Assembly: GCF_000243275.1 (NCBI RefSeq)
Contig: NZ_CM001437.1
Location: 2,487,812-2,551,811, forward strand
Direction of reading: 5' to 3'
DNA from: Myroides odoratus DSM 2801
GTDB taxonomy: Bacteria; Bacteroidota; Bacteroidia; Flavobacteriales; Flavobacteriaceae
Length of the DNA: 64,000 nt
Shown here piece by piece: positions 7,269-15,182 of this stretch. The translations under genes and the position numbers were made by a program. How positions within the stretch are numbered: the first letter of the stretch is position 1; each line of letters opens with the position of its first letter. The notes below the pieces were generated by a model. That model worked only from the letters and a program-made list of their open reading frames with translations, was not told the origin of the DNA and made no database searches.

Positions 7269-9647
7269 TTATTTGCTACTTCTGCTTTTATCTTCAAAGT
7301 TTGCTTCTTTGATACTTTTCTTGTTTGAACTATCGCCAAAGGTATATGTCGCTCCAATTGATAATCTTCGACTATTCCATGAATTGCTGAATTTTTGTAT
7401 GTTGTCGTTGAAGTAACTCGTTCCATTCGATTTTCCTGTATTGAAGATATCGTATAGCGTAACATTGACGTTGAGTTTCTTGTTTAGTAAACTAGCTTTG
7501 ACTCCCGTAGTCAACGCTTGGTATGAACCATATTTAGAGTTGTCTTCCTTATGTGGTACTTGGTGATACCAATTCAAAAATAGGTTCAGTGTTTTCGCTG
7601 TATTAACGGTAAAGGTATTTTGTGAGTAATAACTAAAATACACTCCATTTTGTGGAACTTGATTCGCTATTTGATTGCGGTAATAGGAATTCGAATAATT
7701 CGCATCTGCTCCTGTACTCGTTTGCCACCATCCCGTTATTTTATTGCTATAGGATACGCTTAATCCATAGTTATCGCTATTGAGCATATTGTAATACGTA
7801 CTTACAAAAACATCGTCGATTAATGTTGAGTATTGATCGAATGAGTTTGTAATGTGATAGTAGTTTAATCCTACAGACAAGGAACCATTAAACAAGTAGT
7901 TCAATTCGAAATTATCCGTAAATGAAGGATCTAATTCTGGGTTTCCACTATTGTAGGAGTAACTATTGGCATAGTAACGGAACGGATTTAATATGCCCGA
8001 ATAAGGACGATTAATTCGCTTCGAGTAATTTAGGTTAAACGAGTGTTTTTCACTAGGGTCATAAGACACATAAGCTGTTGGAAACCATTTGCCATAGGAT
8101 TTTTTAAATGTTTCATCCGTTTCGAGTAAATGCCCCGTTACTTCCGTTTGCTCGAATCGCATCCCTGCTTTAACGCTCCATTGTTCCGTTAATTTTTTGT
8201 GTAAACTTACATATCCAGCAAAGTTGTCTTCTTTGTAATTGAATCGGTTACTACGTGTATCGTCATAAATTAAATCCTCATTCATGCGGTTGTAGTAGAA
8301 TACTTTCGATTTGTTGTCGTAATTCGAGTATTTTCCTCCAAATTCTACATCCGCCCAAGGTAATTTATACGATACATCTGCCGTTCCACTCCATACTTGA
8401 TATTTTAAATCATTGGTGTAATAAGTTGCATTTCTAATATTACTCTGTGCATTATAATCTCTCATATCTGTTGAACCTTCCGGAATATTAGAGAAATAAT
8501 TCACCCCTAAGGATAATTTACTGCCCAGTGTATCTAAGTTTCGATCGTAAAATAAATTAGCGGTATGGTAGATATTGTTGTTTGTCGCCTTGGATAGGGA
8601 TTTGATAATCGAATCTGTTTTGTTTTCCGGCAAGGCAATATATTTTGCTGTATGGGGATTGGTATTGTCGTTTTTGTATTTGGATAAATCATACGTCGCT
8701 CCAATTACATCCTTATCGGATAGTTGATAGTTGGTCGTTAAGTTTATTCCTCCTGACGTATAACTACCTGTTGGATTGGCATAAGAATCCAAGATACGCG
8801 TGTCATTTTGAAACGTATAGGTATTCTCATTTCCGTATTTTCCATCGCCTCCATTGGCTTTCAACATCACGTTCCACTTTTTGTTTTGGTAATTCAAACT
8901 ACCATTCATCGAATACCAATTGTACTTGTTATACGAGTATGAAGTACTAACTGATCCATACATTCCAAGTGTTTTGTTCTTCTTTAAAACAATATTGATG
9001 AGTCCACTATTACCACTCGCTTCATATTTGGCAGGCGGATTGGTAATCACTTCGATTTTTTCAATATCGTCAGAGCGCAATGTCTTTAGGTAATTGGTTA
9101 ACGCATCGCCTTGTAGTTGCACAATCTTATCGTTGATCATAATGGTTACACTACTTTTTCCAACAATGCTGATTTTGTCATTCTGTACTTTTACTAAAGG
9201 GGTGTTGGTCAAGGCTTCTATTGCATCCATTCCTTGGGAGGCAACACTATGCGCGGTATTAAACACCAAGCGATCGGCTTTGCGCTCTACCAGTTTTTTC
9301 TCTGCTTGTACAACAATTTCGCCCAATTGAGTGGAAGACTCAGCAACAATATCACCTAAGTCAATGGTTTGATCCAACTTGATTGTTTGAGTGTACAGTA
9401 ATTCTCCCAAATACTGAATGTTCAATTTGTATTGTTCGGTCGGTAGGTTCTTTAAGGTGAATTCTCCCGTTTCTGTAGTAAAGGCTTGTTGTACTAATTG
9501 ATCGCTGTTTTCTTTCAATAGGTGCAACTCTGCAAAATCAATCGGTTGTTTGTCTTTGTTGAGGACTCTACCCTTTATGATGTGTTGCGCATGCATAAGG
9601 GTAAGTCCACAAAAAAAAGCAATAAATAGGGTAATGTTCTTTTTCAT
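7269..9647 (-). CDS. Outer-membrane beta-barrel receptor (TonB-dependent-receptor-like), paralog A
   Basis: 792 residues. A signal peptide (MKKNITLFIAFFCGLTLMHA) is followed by a carboxypeptidase-regulatory-like beta-sandwich (about 23-100). A plug-like domain comes next (about 110-230, with PPAKYEASGNSGLINIVLKK), then a large barrel rich in Tyr/Asn strands. This is the flavobacterial outer-membrane beta-barrel family related to TonB-dependent receptors; its ligand cannot be told from sequence. The last strand ends YTFG and is followed by a basic tail of about 20 residues instead of the usual terminal aromatic. Lies 219 bases downstream of its paralog at 9867-12248, same strand. Confidence 0.88.
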   Translation of the reverse strand: MKKNITLFIAFFCGLTLMHAQHIIKGRVLNKDKQPIDFAELHLLKENSDQLVQQAFTTETGEFTLKNLPTEQYKLNIQYLGELLYTQTIKLDQTIDLGDIVAESSTQLGEIVVQAEKKLVERKADRLVFNTAHSVASQGMDAIEALTNTPLVKVQNDKISIVGKSSVTIMINDKIVQLQGDALTNYLKTLRSDDIEKIEVITNPPAKYEASGNSGLINIVLKKNKTLGMYGSVSTSYSYNKYNWYSMNGSLNYQNKKWNVMLKANGGDGKYGNENTYTFQNDTRILDSYANPTGSYTSGGINLTTNYQLSDKDVIGATYDLSKYKNDNTNPHTAKYIALPENKTDSIIKSLSKATNNNIYHTANLFYDRNLDTLGSKLSLGVNYFSNIPEGSTDMRDYNAQSNIRNATYYTNDLKYQVWSGTADVSYKLPWADVEFGGKYSNYDNKSKVFYYNRMNEDLIYDDTRSNRFNYKEDNFAGYVSLHKKLTEQWSVKAGMRFEQTEVTGHLLETDETFKKSYGKWFPTAYVSYDPSEKHSFNLNYSKRINRPYSGILNPFRYYANSYSYNSGNPELDPSFTDNFELNYLFNGSLSVGLNYYHITNSFDQYSTLIDDVFVSTYYNMLNSDNYGLSVSYSNKITGWWQTSTGADANYSNSYYRNQIANQVPQNGVYFSYYSQNTFTVNTAKTLNLFLNWYHQVPHKEDNSKYGSYQALTTGVKASLLNKKLNVNVTLYDIFNTGKSNGTSYFNDNIQKFSNSWNSRRLSIGATYTFGDSSNKKSIKEANFEDKSRSSK

Positions 9648-9689
9648 AGTGATAAGGTTGGTGTATACTTATTAACAATGTTGATAAGG

Positions 9690-9699
9690 TTGTTAACAA
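9690..9699. promoter_or_regulatory. Perfect palindrome TTGTTAACAA between the receptor genes
   Basis: Ten-base perfect palindrome 43 bases upstream of the start of paralog A, in an AT-rich 219-base gap that repeats related words (GTTTATAAC, GTTATAAAC). It could be a regulator site; there is no direct evidence for which protein binds. Confidence 0.2.
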
Positions 9700-9866
9700 G
9701 TGGTCTTATTTTTGTTTATAACTTGAATGATGCCTATAGGTAGCTCATTTAACTCATTTGTTACTATTATTTTATAATTGTTTATAACTTTTATTTTTTA
9801 GAACTAATTGTGGCTTGAAAATCAACGGATTCTATAAGTTATTAACTAGGTTATAAACAATTGTTT

Positions 9867-12248
9867 TTATTTTCTGTTGATAATGTCTTTGTTGCTTCCT
9901 TGACGTTCTTTTACTTTGATTTTAGCGTTACCGAAATTATAACTCAATCCAAAAGTGAAATAGCGATTATCGTTATACATGTTGTATTGTTGTTTCACTC
10001 CATCAGATGTTGCTTGTGCGCGTAGATTTGAGGTTCTTAAGATGTCATTCATGTAAGCAGAAACATTCAGTTTTTTGTCTAACATCGCGTATTTTAAGCC
10101 TAAGTTCAATCCGTACATCGGTTTTAATTTCCAGTTTCCATTGTTTAATTTCGATTGATACCAGAAATCAATTTGGGCTTGGAAAGTTTTGTCCGCGTTC
10201 AATTGAATTGTGTTATTGGAATTGAAATAATACCCCATTCCGTTATTCGTTTCTACATTGACGTCTTGAATTAATTCTGATGAATTGTAAAATGCCGATA
10301 TGGTATTTTGCGAATTCAACCAATGCCAAGTGTCGAAGGTATGCGTGATGCTTAGGTTCGTACTAGTTGCATCAAAAATATTTCCTTGTTTGAGTATTTG
10401 AATGTTTGTTGCTGAATCAATGTTAGAATACTGTGAAGCTAAATTGGTTACTTTCGAATAGGATGCATTGATGAACAATTTGTTTTTAAAGGTATAACCT
10501 ACATTCACTGCATTGACATACGTTGGTTTTAAGGTCGGATCTCCTGTCACATAGTTGTATTCATTGATATACCATCTGAATGGATTCAGTTGCCAAAAGC
10601 TTGGTCTGTTAATGCGGCGATTCGCGCTTAAAGTCAAGTTGTTTTCATCATTAATCTTGTAACTCACATACAGCGTTGGGAAAAGCTCGGTGTAATTTGT
10701 TTTTTCAGTACTTTTTGTCGCCACAGATTCTCCAATCGTTTGTGTGCTTTCTACACGCAAACCGAGTTGTGCTTCCCATTTTTTAGAAATGGTTTTTGTC
10801 GCGCTGATGTAAGCGGCCTGAATGTTTTCTTTGTAAATGAAATGGTCGGCTTGTAAAATCTCATTTGCTTGGGTTTGGTTGTTGAAATTAAACGAGTTTG
10901 CATTGTTGACTGTTTTGACAAAACTCACTTTTGCTCCATAGGATAAATTGACAAAAGACAACGGTTGTTCGATATCGATTTTAGCACTGTAATTGTCGAT
11001 TTTTTGATCGCCTGTTGTTTGCGCTTGCTGTTCTTTGTTAACAACGTTATTAACATCGCTTGTAATTGTGTTGAAAACTCGTGATTTGTTGGTGATATAG
11101 TTGAAGTAATCCATATCGATATTGAGTTTAGTTCCCACAGTATCAAATTTATGAGCTAAATTTAAATTGATTGCGTGATTGTTGAAATCTGGAGCGGATT
11201 TTCCCTTTGTGTCAATGTTTTTAAGCAAGTTATCAACAAGGTTATAAACACCTACTTGGTTTTTATCTGTTGTTTCTTGGGTATTTTTACTGCCTCGGTA
11301 CTGAACGCCAAATCCAGTTCGTGGTGTTGCTTGATAATCCAATTGAAAGCTACCAGAGATGTCTTTGTTTTTCTTCGTCTCGCGGTACACAGTATTCCAG
11401 GTTTCAGTAGGGTAATGCAAATCCATTTTTCCAATTTCTTGGTTGTATCCTGTGCTTGCATTGAAAGCCGCTGCAATAGACACTTTGTTTTTGCTGTAGT
11501 TGAATACATCGCTAATCTTCCAAGTTGCTTTATCGGCAGCCTCAAAACCTGTACTGATTTGGTTGTTCCACGCATTGTGTTTCGCTTGTTTTAAAACAAT
11601 ATTGATTAATCCGCTGTTTCCACTCGCTTCATATTTCGCTGGAGGTGTGCTGATAATTTCAATTTTTTGGATATTCTCCGATGGAATGGTATTCAGGTAG
11701 TTGATTAATTCTTCTCCTGTTAAGGGCAGCATTTTATCATTGATCATTACTTGCATGCTGTTCTTTCCGATAAGAGAAATTTGATCCTTATCAACTTTCA
11801 GTCCTGGAGTAAGTTTTAATAAGTCTTTGGCATTGCTGTTATTGGCGTGTACCGATTGTTCGATATTGAATACTGTACGGTCTACTTTGCGTTCAAATAC
11901 TTTTGCTTGAGCAGCAACGACAATTTCATCTAGCATTTTATCATTTTGAATTACAAAAGGAGCAAGGGTGCTATCTTGAGTAAGGGTTAGTGCCGTTTCA
12001 TATTGTTTGGTGCCTAAATTATTTACGCGTATCTTGTAAGAATCAGATGCGATAGACTCAAAGGAGAATTTACCCGCTTCATCTGTATAGGTATGTTGGA
12101 TTAGCTTTTCCTCTGGAGATAATAGTAAGATTTCTGCAAAGTCAATGGGTTGTTGTGTGGCATCAACAACAGAACCAGAAAGTTTAGTTTGTGCAAAGCT
12201 TACGAGTGATGCAATGAAACAGATAAGGGTGATTAGTTTAGTTTTCAT
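9867..12248 (-). CDS. Outer-membrane beta-barrel receptor (TonB-dependent-receptor-like), paralog B
   Basis: 793 residues, clear paralog of the gene at 7269-9647. It has a signal peptide (ending SLVSFAQ), a regulatory-like beta-sandwich, a plug with the same PPAKYEASGNSGLINIVLK block, and a barrel ending YNFG plus a basic tail. The barrels have diverged more than the plug, as expected if the two recognise different ligands. No SusD-like lipoprotein lies beside either gene, so these are not Sus-type polysaccharide systems. Its upstream region contains a terminator and a possible mini-transcript (12395-12516). Confidence 0.88.
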   Translation of the reverse strand: MKTKLITLICFIASLVSFAQTKLSGSVVDATQQPIDFAEILLLSPEEKLIQHTYTDEAGKFSFESIASDSYKIRVNNLGTKQYETALTLTQDSTLAPFVIQNDKMLDEIVVAAQAKVFERKVDRTVFNIEQSVHANNSNAKDLLKLTPGLKVDKDQISLIGKNSMQVMINDKMLPLTGEELINYLNTIPSENIQKIEIISTPPAKYEASGNSGLINIVLKQAKHNAWNNQISTGFEAADKATWKISDVFNYSKNKVSIAAAFNASTGYNQEIGKMDLHYPTETWNTVYRETKKNKDISGSFQLDYQATPRTGFGVQYRGSKNTQETTDKNQVGVYNLVDNLLKNIDTKGKSAPDFNNHAINLNLAHKFDTVGTKLNIDMDYFNYITNKSRVFNTITSDVNNVVNKEQQAQTTGDQKIDNYSAKIDIEQPLSFVNLSYGAKVSFVKTVNNANSFNFNNQTQANEILQADHFIYKENIQAAYISATKTISKKWEAQLGLRVESTQTIGESVATKSTEKTNYTELFPTLYVSYKINDENNLTLSANRRINRPSFWQLNPFRWYINEYNYVTGDPTLKPTYVNAVNVGYTFKNKLFINASYSKVTNLASQYSNIDSATNIQILKQGNIFDATSTNLSITHTFDTWHWLNSQNTISAFYNSSELIQDVNVETNNGMGYYFNSNNTIQLNADKTFQAQIDFWYQSKLNNGNWKLKPMYGLNLGLKYAMLDKKLNVSAYMNDILRTSNLRAQATSDGVKQQYNMYNDNRYFTFGLSYNFGNAKIKVKERQGSNKDIINRK

Positions 12249-12394
12249 GGATAGTTTTATTTACTAAATAGAAAACCAAAGGCGTGCCAAGAAATTAATG
12301 TTTTTTTAATTCGCTGAAAATTAGTATCTTGCTATATTACTGCTCCAAGGGAGTGTTCGATTGTGAACAGTGAACAGGACGAAAGTGGACATAA

Positions 12395-12425
12395 AAAAAA
12401 CTGCTTTTGGGGAAAGCAGTTTTTT
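12395..12425. terminator. Bidirectional intrinsic terminator
   Basis: Arms 12395-12407 and 12413-12425 with a five-base loop; eight T follow on the minus strand and six on the plus strand. It is not downstream of any annotated long gene. It therefore ends either a short plus-strand transcript from the 12249-12394 gap or a short minus-strand transcript started near 12500. Confidence 0.75.
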
Positions 12426-12516
12426 CGTTAAGCATATATGAATTTTTGAACATCAATTTTCATTATATTCATTTTAAGCTTGACATTGATTTTGTTGTTT
12501 ATGTTAATCAAAGGTA
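12395..12516 (-). ncRNA. Possible short transcript with mini-ORF and terminator
   Basis: On the minus strand a TACCTTTG element (12509-12516) is followed by a 14-codon ORF (12429-12473, MNIMKIDVQKFIYA) and then an intrinsic terminator. This is the layout of a small RNA or an attenuator leader, placed upstream of receptor gene 9867-12248. No -33 TTG was found. The function is unknown and the transcript is hypothetical. The other half of the gap (12249-12394) holds two small plus-strand hairpins (CTCC-AAG-GGAG near 12343-12353; TGTTC-N6-GAACA near 12354-12369). Confidence 0.3.
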
Positions 12517-12523
12517 CGATAAA

Positions 12524-12586
12524 GTTTAATAAAAAGGAACTAAAATATAATAAAGTGTTACCTTTGTGTGAGATAATTTATTAAAC
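12524..12586. promoter_or_regulatory. XRE-gene promoter and inverted-repeat control region
   Basis: TACCTTTG at 12559-12566 is a full -7 match for the plus-strand XRE gene. The minus-strand counterpart CAAAGGTA lies at 12509-12516, so two promoters point apart. GTTTAATAAA (12524-12533) and TTTATTAAAC (12577-12586) are exact inverted copies of each other; the second sits just past the plus-strand start point. Such spaced copies suit an autoregulated XRE repressor. Binding is inferred only. Confidence 0.35.
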
Positions 12587-12599
12587 TATAAGGTTTATT

Positions 12600-12911
12600 A
12601 TGCAAACACCAGCCCAAAAATGTAAGATTCAATCAGAAAAGATGCGTTCAAGGCGTAAAGAATTAGGCTTTTCTCAGGAATATGTAGCAATGAAGCTTAA
12701 TATTTCACAAAAAGCGTACTCTGATATTGAAAGCGGAAAGACGAAATTGAAGAATGATGTATTAAATGAGATTGCTATAATTTTAGAAATCTCTCCGTTT
12801 CAAATTTGCCCTATTGCATGTGATTGTACTTCGGATTTACAGACAAAGCACGGTCAGCTTATTCAATATCTTCAAGAAAAAGGTGTTGATTTTCCAGATG
12901 AATTTGCTTGA
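12600..12911 (+). CDS. XRE-family helix-turn-helix regulator with C-terminal cysteine cluster
   Basis: 103 residues. Residues about 13-68 form a Cro/CI-type helix-turn-helix (LGFSQEYVAMKLNISQKAYSDIESGK). It is followed by C70-x3-C74-x-C76 (ICPIACDC), a cluster that could bind metal or sense redox state, though this is only inferred from the spacing. No partner toxin gene is next to it. The ATG at 12600 is preceded by a good -7 element and is the natural start. A strong terminator follows at 12961. Confidence 0.85.
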   Translation: MQTPAQKCKIQSEKMRSRRKELGFSQEYVAMKLNISQKAYSDIESGKTKLKNDVLNEIAIILEISPFQICPIACDCTSDLQTKHGQLIQYLQEKGVDFPDEFA

Positions 12912-12960
12912 TAGACCAGTGGTCTATACCTGAACCTGATCGTTTAAATAATCTATAACC

Positions 12961-12993
12961 AAAAAGAGGTCTCTATGTGAGACCTCTTTTTTT
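12961..12993. terminator. Bidirectional terminator between XRE gene and fabH remnant
   Basis: GAGGTCTC (12966-12973) pairs with GAGACCTC (12979-12986) around TATGT, with A-run before and T-run after. It serves convergent transcription from both sides. Confidence 0.85.
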
Positions 12994-13982
12994 ATATGTT
13001 CCATTGTAATAAGCTTGCTCCCCAAGAAAAACCTGCTCCAAAAGCAGTGAGTAGTAGCAAATCACCTTTTTTGATTTGATCTTTAAATTCCCACATGCAA
13101 AGCGGAATGGTAGCGGCAATTGTATTGCCTGAATAGGTAATGTTATTTAAGGCTTTGTGTTCTTCAATCCCCAATTCTTTACCAACAGCATCAATGATGC
13201 GCTTATTTGCCTGATGTGCCTAACCAATTGACATCGTCAACGGTTAAGTTATTCTTCGTTAATAACGTTTGACAAGCAGCACTCATCGCCGTTACAGCAT
13301 TTTTGAATACGACTTTACCATCTTGTCTTAAATAGCGGTGTTCGTCATTCCAATCTTCCGCATCATAAGGGTATAAAGAACCTCCTCCTTTGATGTTAAG
13401 GTATTCGATTCCCTTGCCATCACTTAAGAGTAATGCATCTAAAATACCCGTCTCTGCAGAAGGCTCTAACCAAACGGCACCAGCACCATCTCCAAATAAA
13501 ATATTGGTTGAACGGTCTTTGCTATCTACATAAGCACTGATTTTGTCAGCTCCTACAACAACTACATTTTTGTAGCGTCCTGTCTCGATTAAAGCGGCAC
13601 CCATATCAAGAGCATATAAGAAACCAGAACAAGCTGCATTCATGTCGAAAGCCCATACGTTGTTGAGGTTTAATTTATCGCAAACGATATTAGCCGTTGA
13701 TGGCATAGGCATATCGGGAGAGGAAGTCGCAATAAGGATGGCGTCAATGTCTGTTGCGTTTTTTTGATAAGTAGAACAAAGCTCTTTGATAGCTGCTACA
13801 GCCATATCAGATGTCGCTAGACCATCTTCTAAAATTCTGCGCTCTTTGATTCCTGTTCTTTTCATGATCCATTCGTCAGATGTGTCTGACAAACGTTCTA
13901 AATCAGCATTGGTCCGTTTCGTTGTCGGTAGATATCCACCAATGGCTGTTATTTGAGCATATTGTTGTTTATTCTTCAACAT
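12992..13982 (-). pseudogene. fabH: 3-oxoacyl-ACP synthase III, frameshifted
   Basis: FabH starts fatty-acid synthesis by condensing acyl-CoA with malonyl-ACP. The first 259 codons (13982 to about 13203) hold the catalytic cysteine at residue 118 (AACSGF) and run NNLTVDDVNWL. The frame then shifts near 13215-13220 and stops. The rest, HQANKR through NNITYSGN to the C-terminus and stop at 12992, continues in another frame. Relative to the family block WLVPHQAN, a two-base deletion fits best. The catalytic His and Asn are therefore lost from the translated product. It may be a real pseudogene (flavobacteria often carry more than one FabH) or a sequencing error; it is not a homopolymer site. Confidence 0.82.
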
Positions 13983-14139
13983 TGTTGTTTGTTTTGCGTC
14001 TTATGTGCAAATAATAATTCATTACACTTTAGGCTGTGTTTCCTTAATAAAGAACTCAAATCTCGCTATTTTTAGCTAAATATTAGTGGTTAAATAAACG
14101 GAACAAGTTGCCAAAAAGACGCATAAATTTAATCAAATG

Positions 14140-15036
14140 TTAATTTATTAACTTAAATTCTCGAGGAGAAATACCTGTACTGTTTTTGAAAAACTTACTG
14201 AAAAGTGCAACATCTTGAAAGTTCAGTTCCGTGGCTACTTGGGTGATCGAATTGTTCGGATCTTTCAACAAAATCTTCGCTTCAAGGATGATAGTCTCTA
14301 CGATAATATCTTTAGGTGCCTTGCCAAATACATCCGCAATGATCTTAGTAAGGTGCTTGCGACTAATGAACATGTGATCAGCATAAAACTGTACACTTCG
14401 CTCTTTTTTGAAATGTGAAGAAACAAGCAACAGAAAGTTCTTGGTCAATTCTTCCTTGCGAAGCGTCTTTTTCTCTGTTTTGGCTAGTACTCTCTTGTTG
14501 TAAAAATGCCCCAATTCATACATCAAGATAGAAAAGTGATGCAAGATCAATTGGTGGGTAAACATATTGTCCTTGGCAAAAACGAGTTTATTCAATCGTT
14601 TCAAGTGGTACTTGATCTCCTTAATTATATAGCTGTTTAAGGGTAAGACTTTAGGGTATTGAGAAGAGAAGAATTGGATGAGGTTGTTGGATTTAAGGTG
14701 AAATCCAGCATCTAAAAACAATTCACCACTGGCGAAAAAAGCTTGAACACTAAAATCTTTCGTGTATTGGATAATCTCAAAGAACTGTTGAGGTAAAACA
14801 ACAAGAATATCGTTCTTTTTTACCTTGGTTGGTTCTAAGTTGATGGTAATTTCACATTCTCCAGAGGTGATAAGAATCAAACCAAAAGAAGCGAATTTAT
14901 ACGGTTTACCAATAACAAAATACTGACTGTGCTTGGGGCCAATCTCTACCACGGCTAATCGCTTATCCACAATAAAACGTTCATATCGATTTAGGATGTC
15001 GGAAATAGAGTAGGATTGTATATAATTATTCTTCAC
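14140..15036 (-). CDS. AraC-family transcriptional regulator
   Basis: 298 residues. The N-terminal ~150 residues look like a cupin-type sensing domain (GECEITINLEPTKVKKNDILVVLP). The C-terminal ~100 residues carry the double helix-turn-helix of AraC/XylS proteins, including ADHMFISRKHLTKII and the ending VALFSKFFKNSTGISPREF. Expected to be a DNA-binding activator. It lies downstream of the RND efflux operon on the same strand but is separated by a strong terminator, so it is probably its own transcription unit. Target genes are unknown; the gap 13983-14139 holds nothing I can identify. Confidence 0.88.
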   Translation of the reverse strand: MKNNYIQSYSISDILNRYERFIVDKRLAVVEIGPKHSQYFVIGKPYKFASFGLILITSGECEITINLEPTKVKKNDILVVLPQQFFEIIQYTKDFSVQAFFASGELFLDAGFHLKSNNLIQFFSSQYPKVLPLNSYIIKEIKYHLKRLNKLVFAKDNMFTHQLILHHFSILMYELGHFYNKRVLAKTEKKTLRKEELTKNFLLLVSSHFKKERSVQFYADHMFISRKHLTKIIADVFGKAPKDIIVETIILEAKILLKDPNNSITQVATELNFQDVALFSKFFKNSTGISPREFKLIN

Positions 15037-15104
15037 AATACGATGACATAGTTAAAGGGATAAAAATAAGAAGTCCAACGGATAAAAAAGTTGTTTTAGG
15101 TTAA

Positions 15105-15145
15105 GAAAAAAAAATAGAGTAGAAAAAACATTTTTCTACTCTATT
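15105..15145 (-). terminator. Terminator of the RND efflux operon
   Basis: Perfect 15-bp stem (15113-15127 with 15131-15145, loop ACA). On the minus strand it is followed by a run of T (15112 to 15105). It lies 38 bases past the stop of the RND permease. Confidence 0.88.
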
Positions 15146-15182
15146 GCTGTTTAGTTTTATTTAGGTCAACGAGGATATCCTC

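Noticed and set aside
7269..12248. Sus-like polysaccharide utilisation locus
   Set aside because: Two receptor-like barrels but no SusD-type lipoprotein, glycoside hydrolase or ECF sigma/anti-sigma pair nearby.
12330..12425. SRP RNA or tmRNA in the gap before the XRE gene
   Set aside because: Looked for the conserved GGAAGNAGC-type SRP core and tRNA-like ends; neither is present. Only small hairpins and the terminator are seen.
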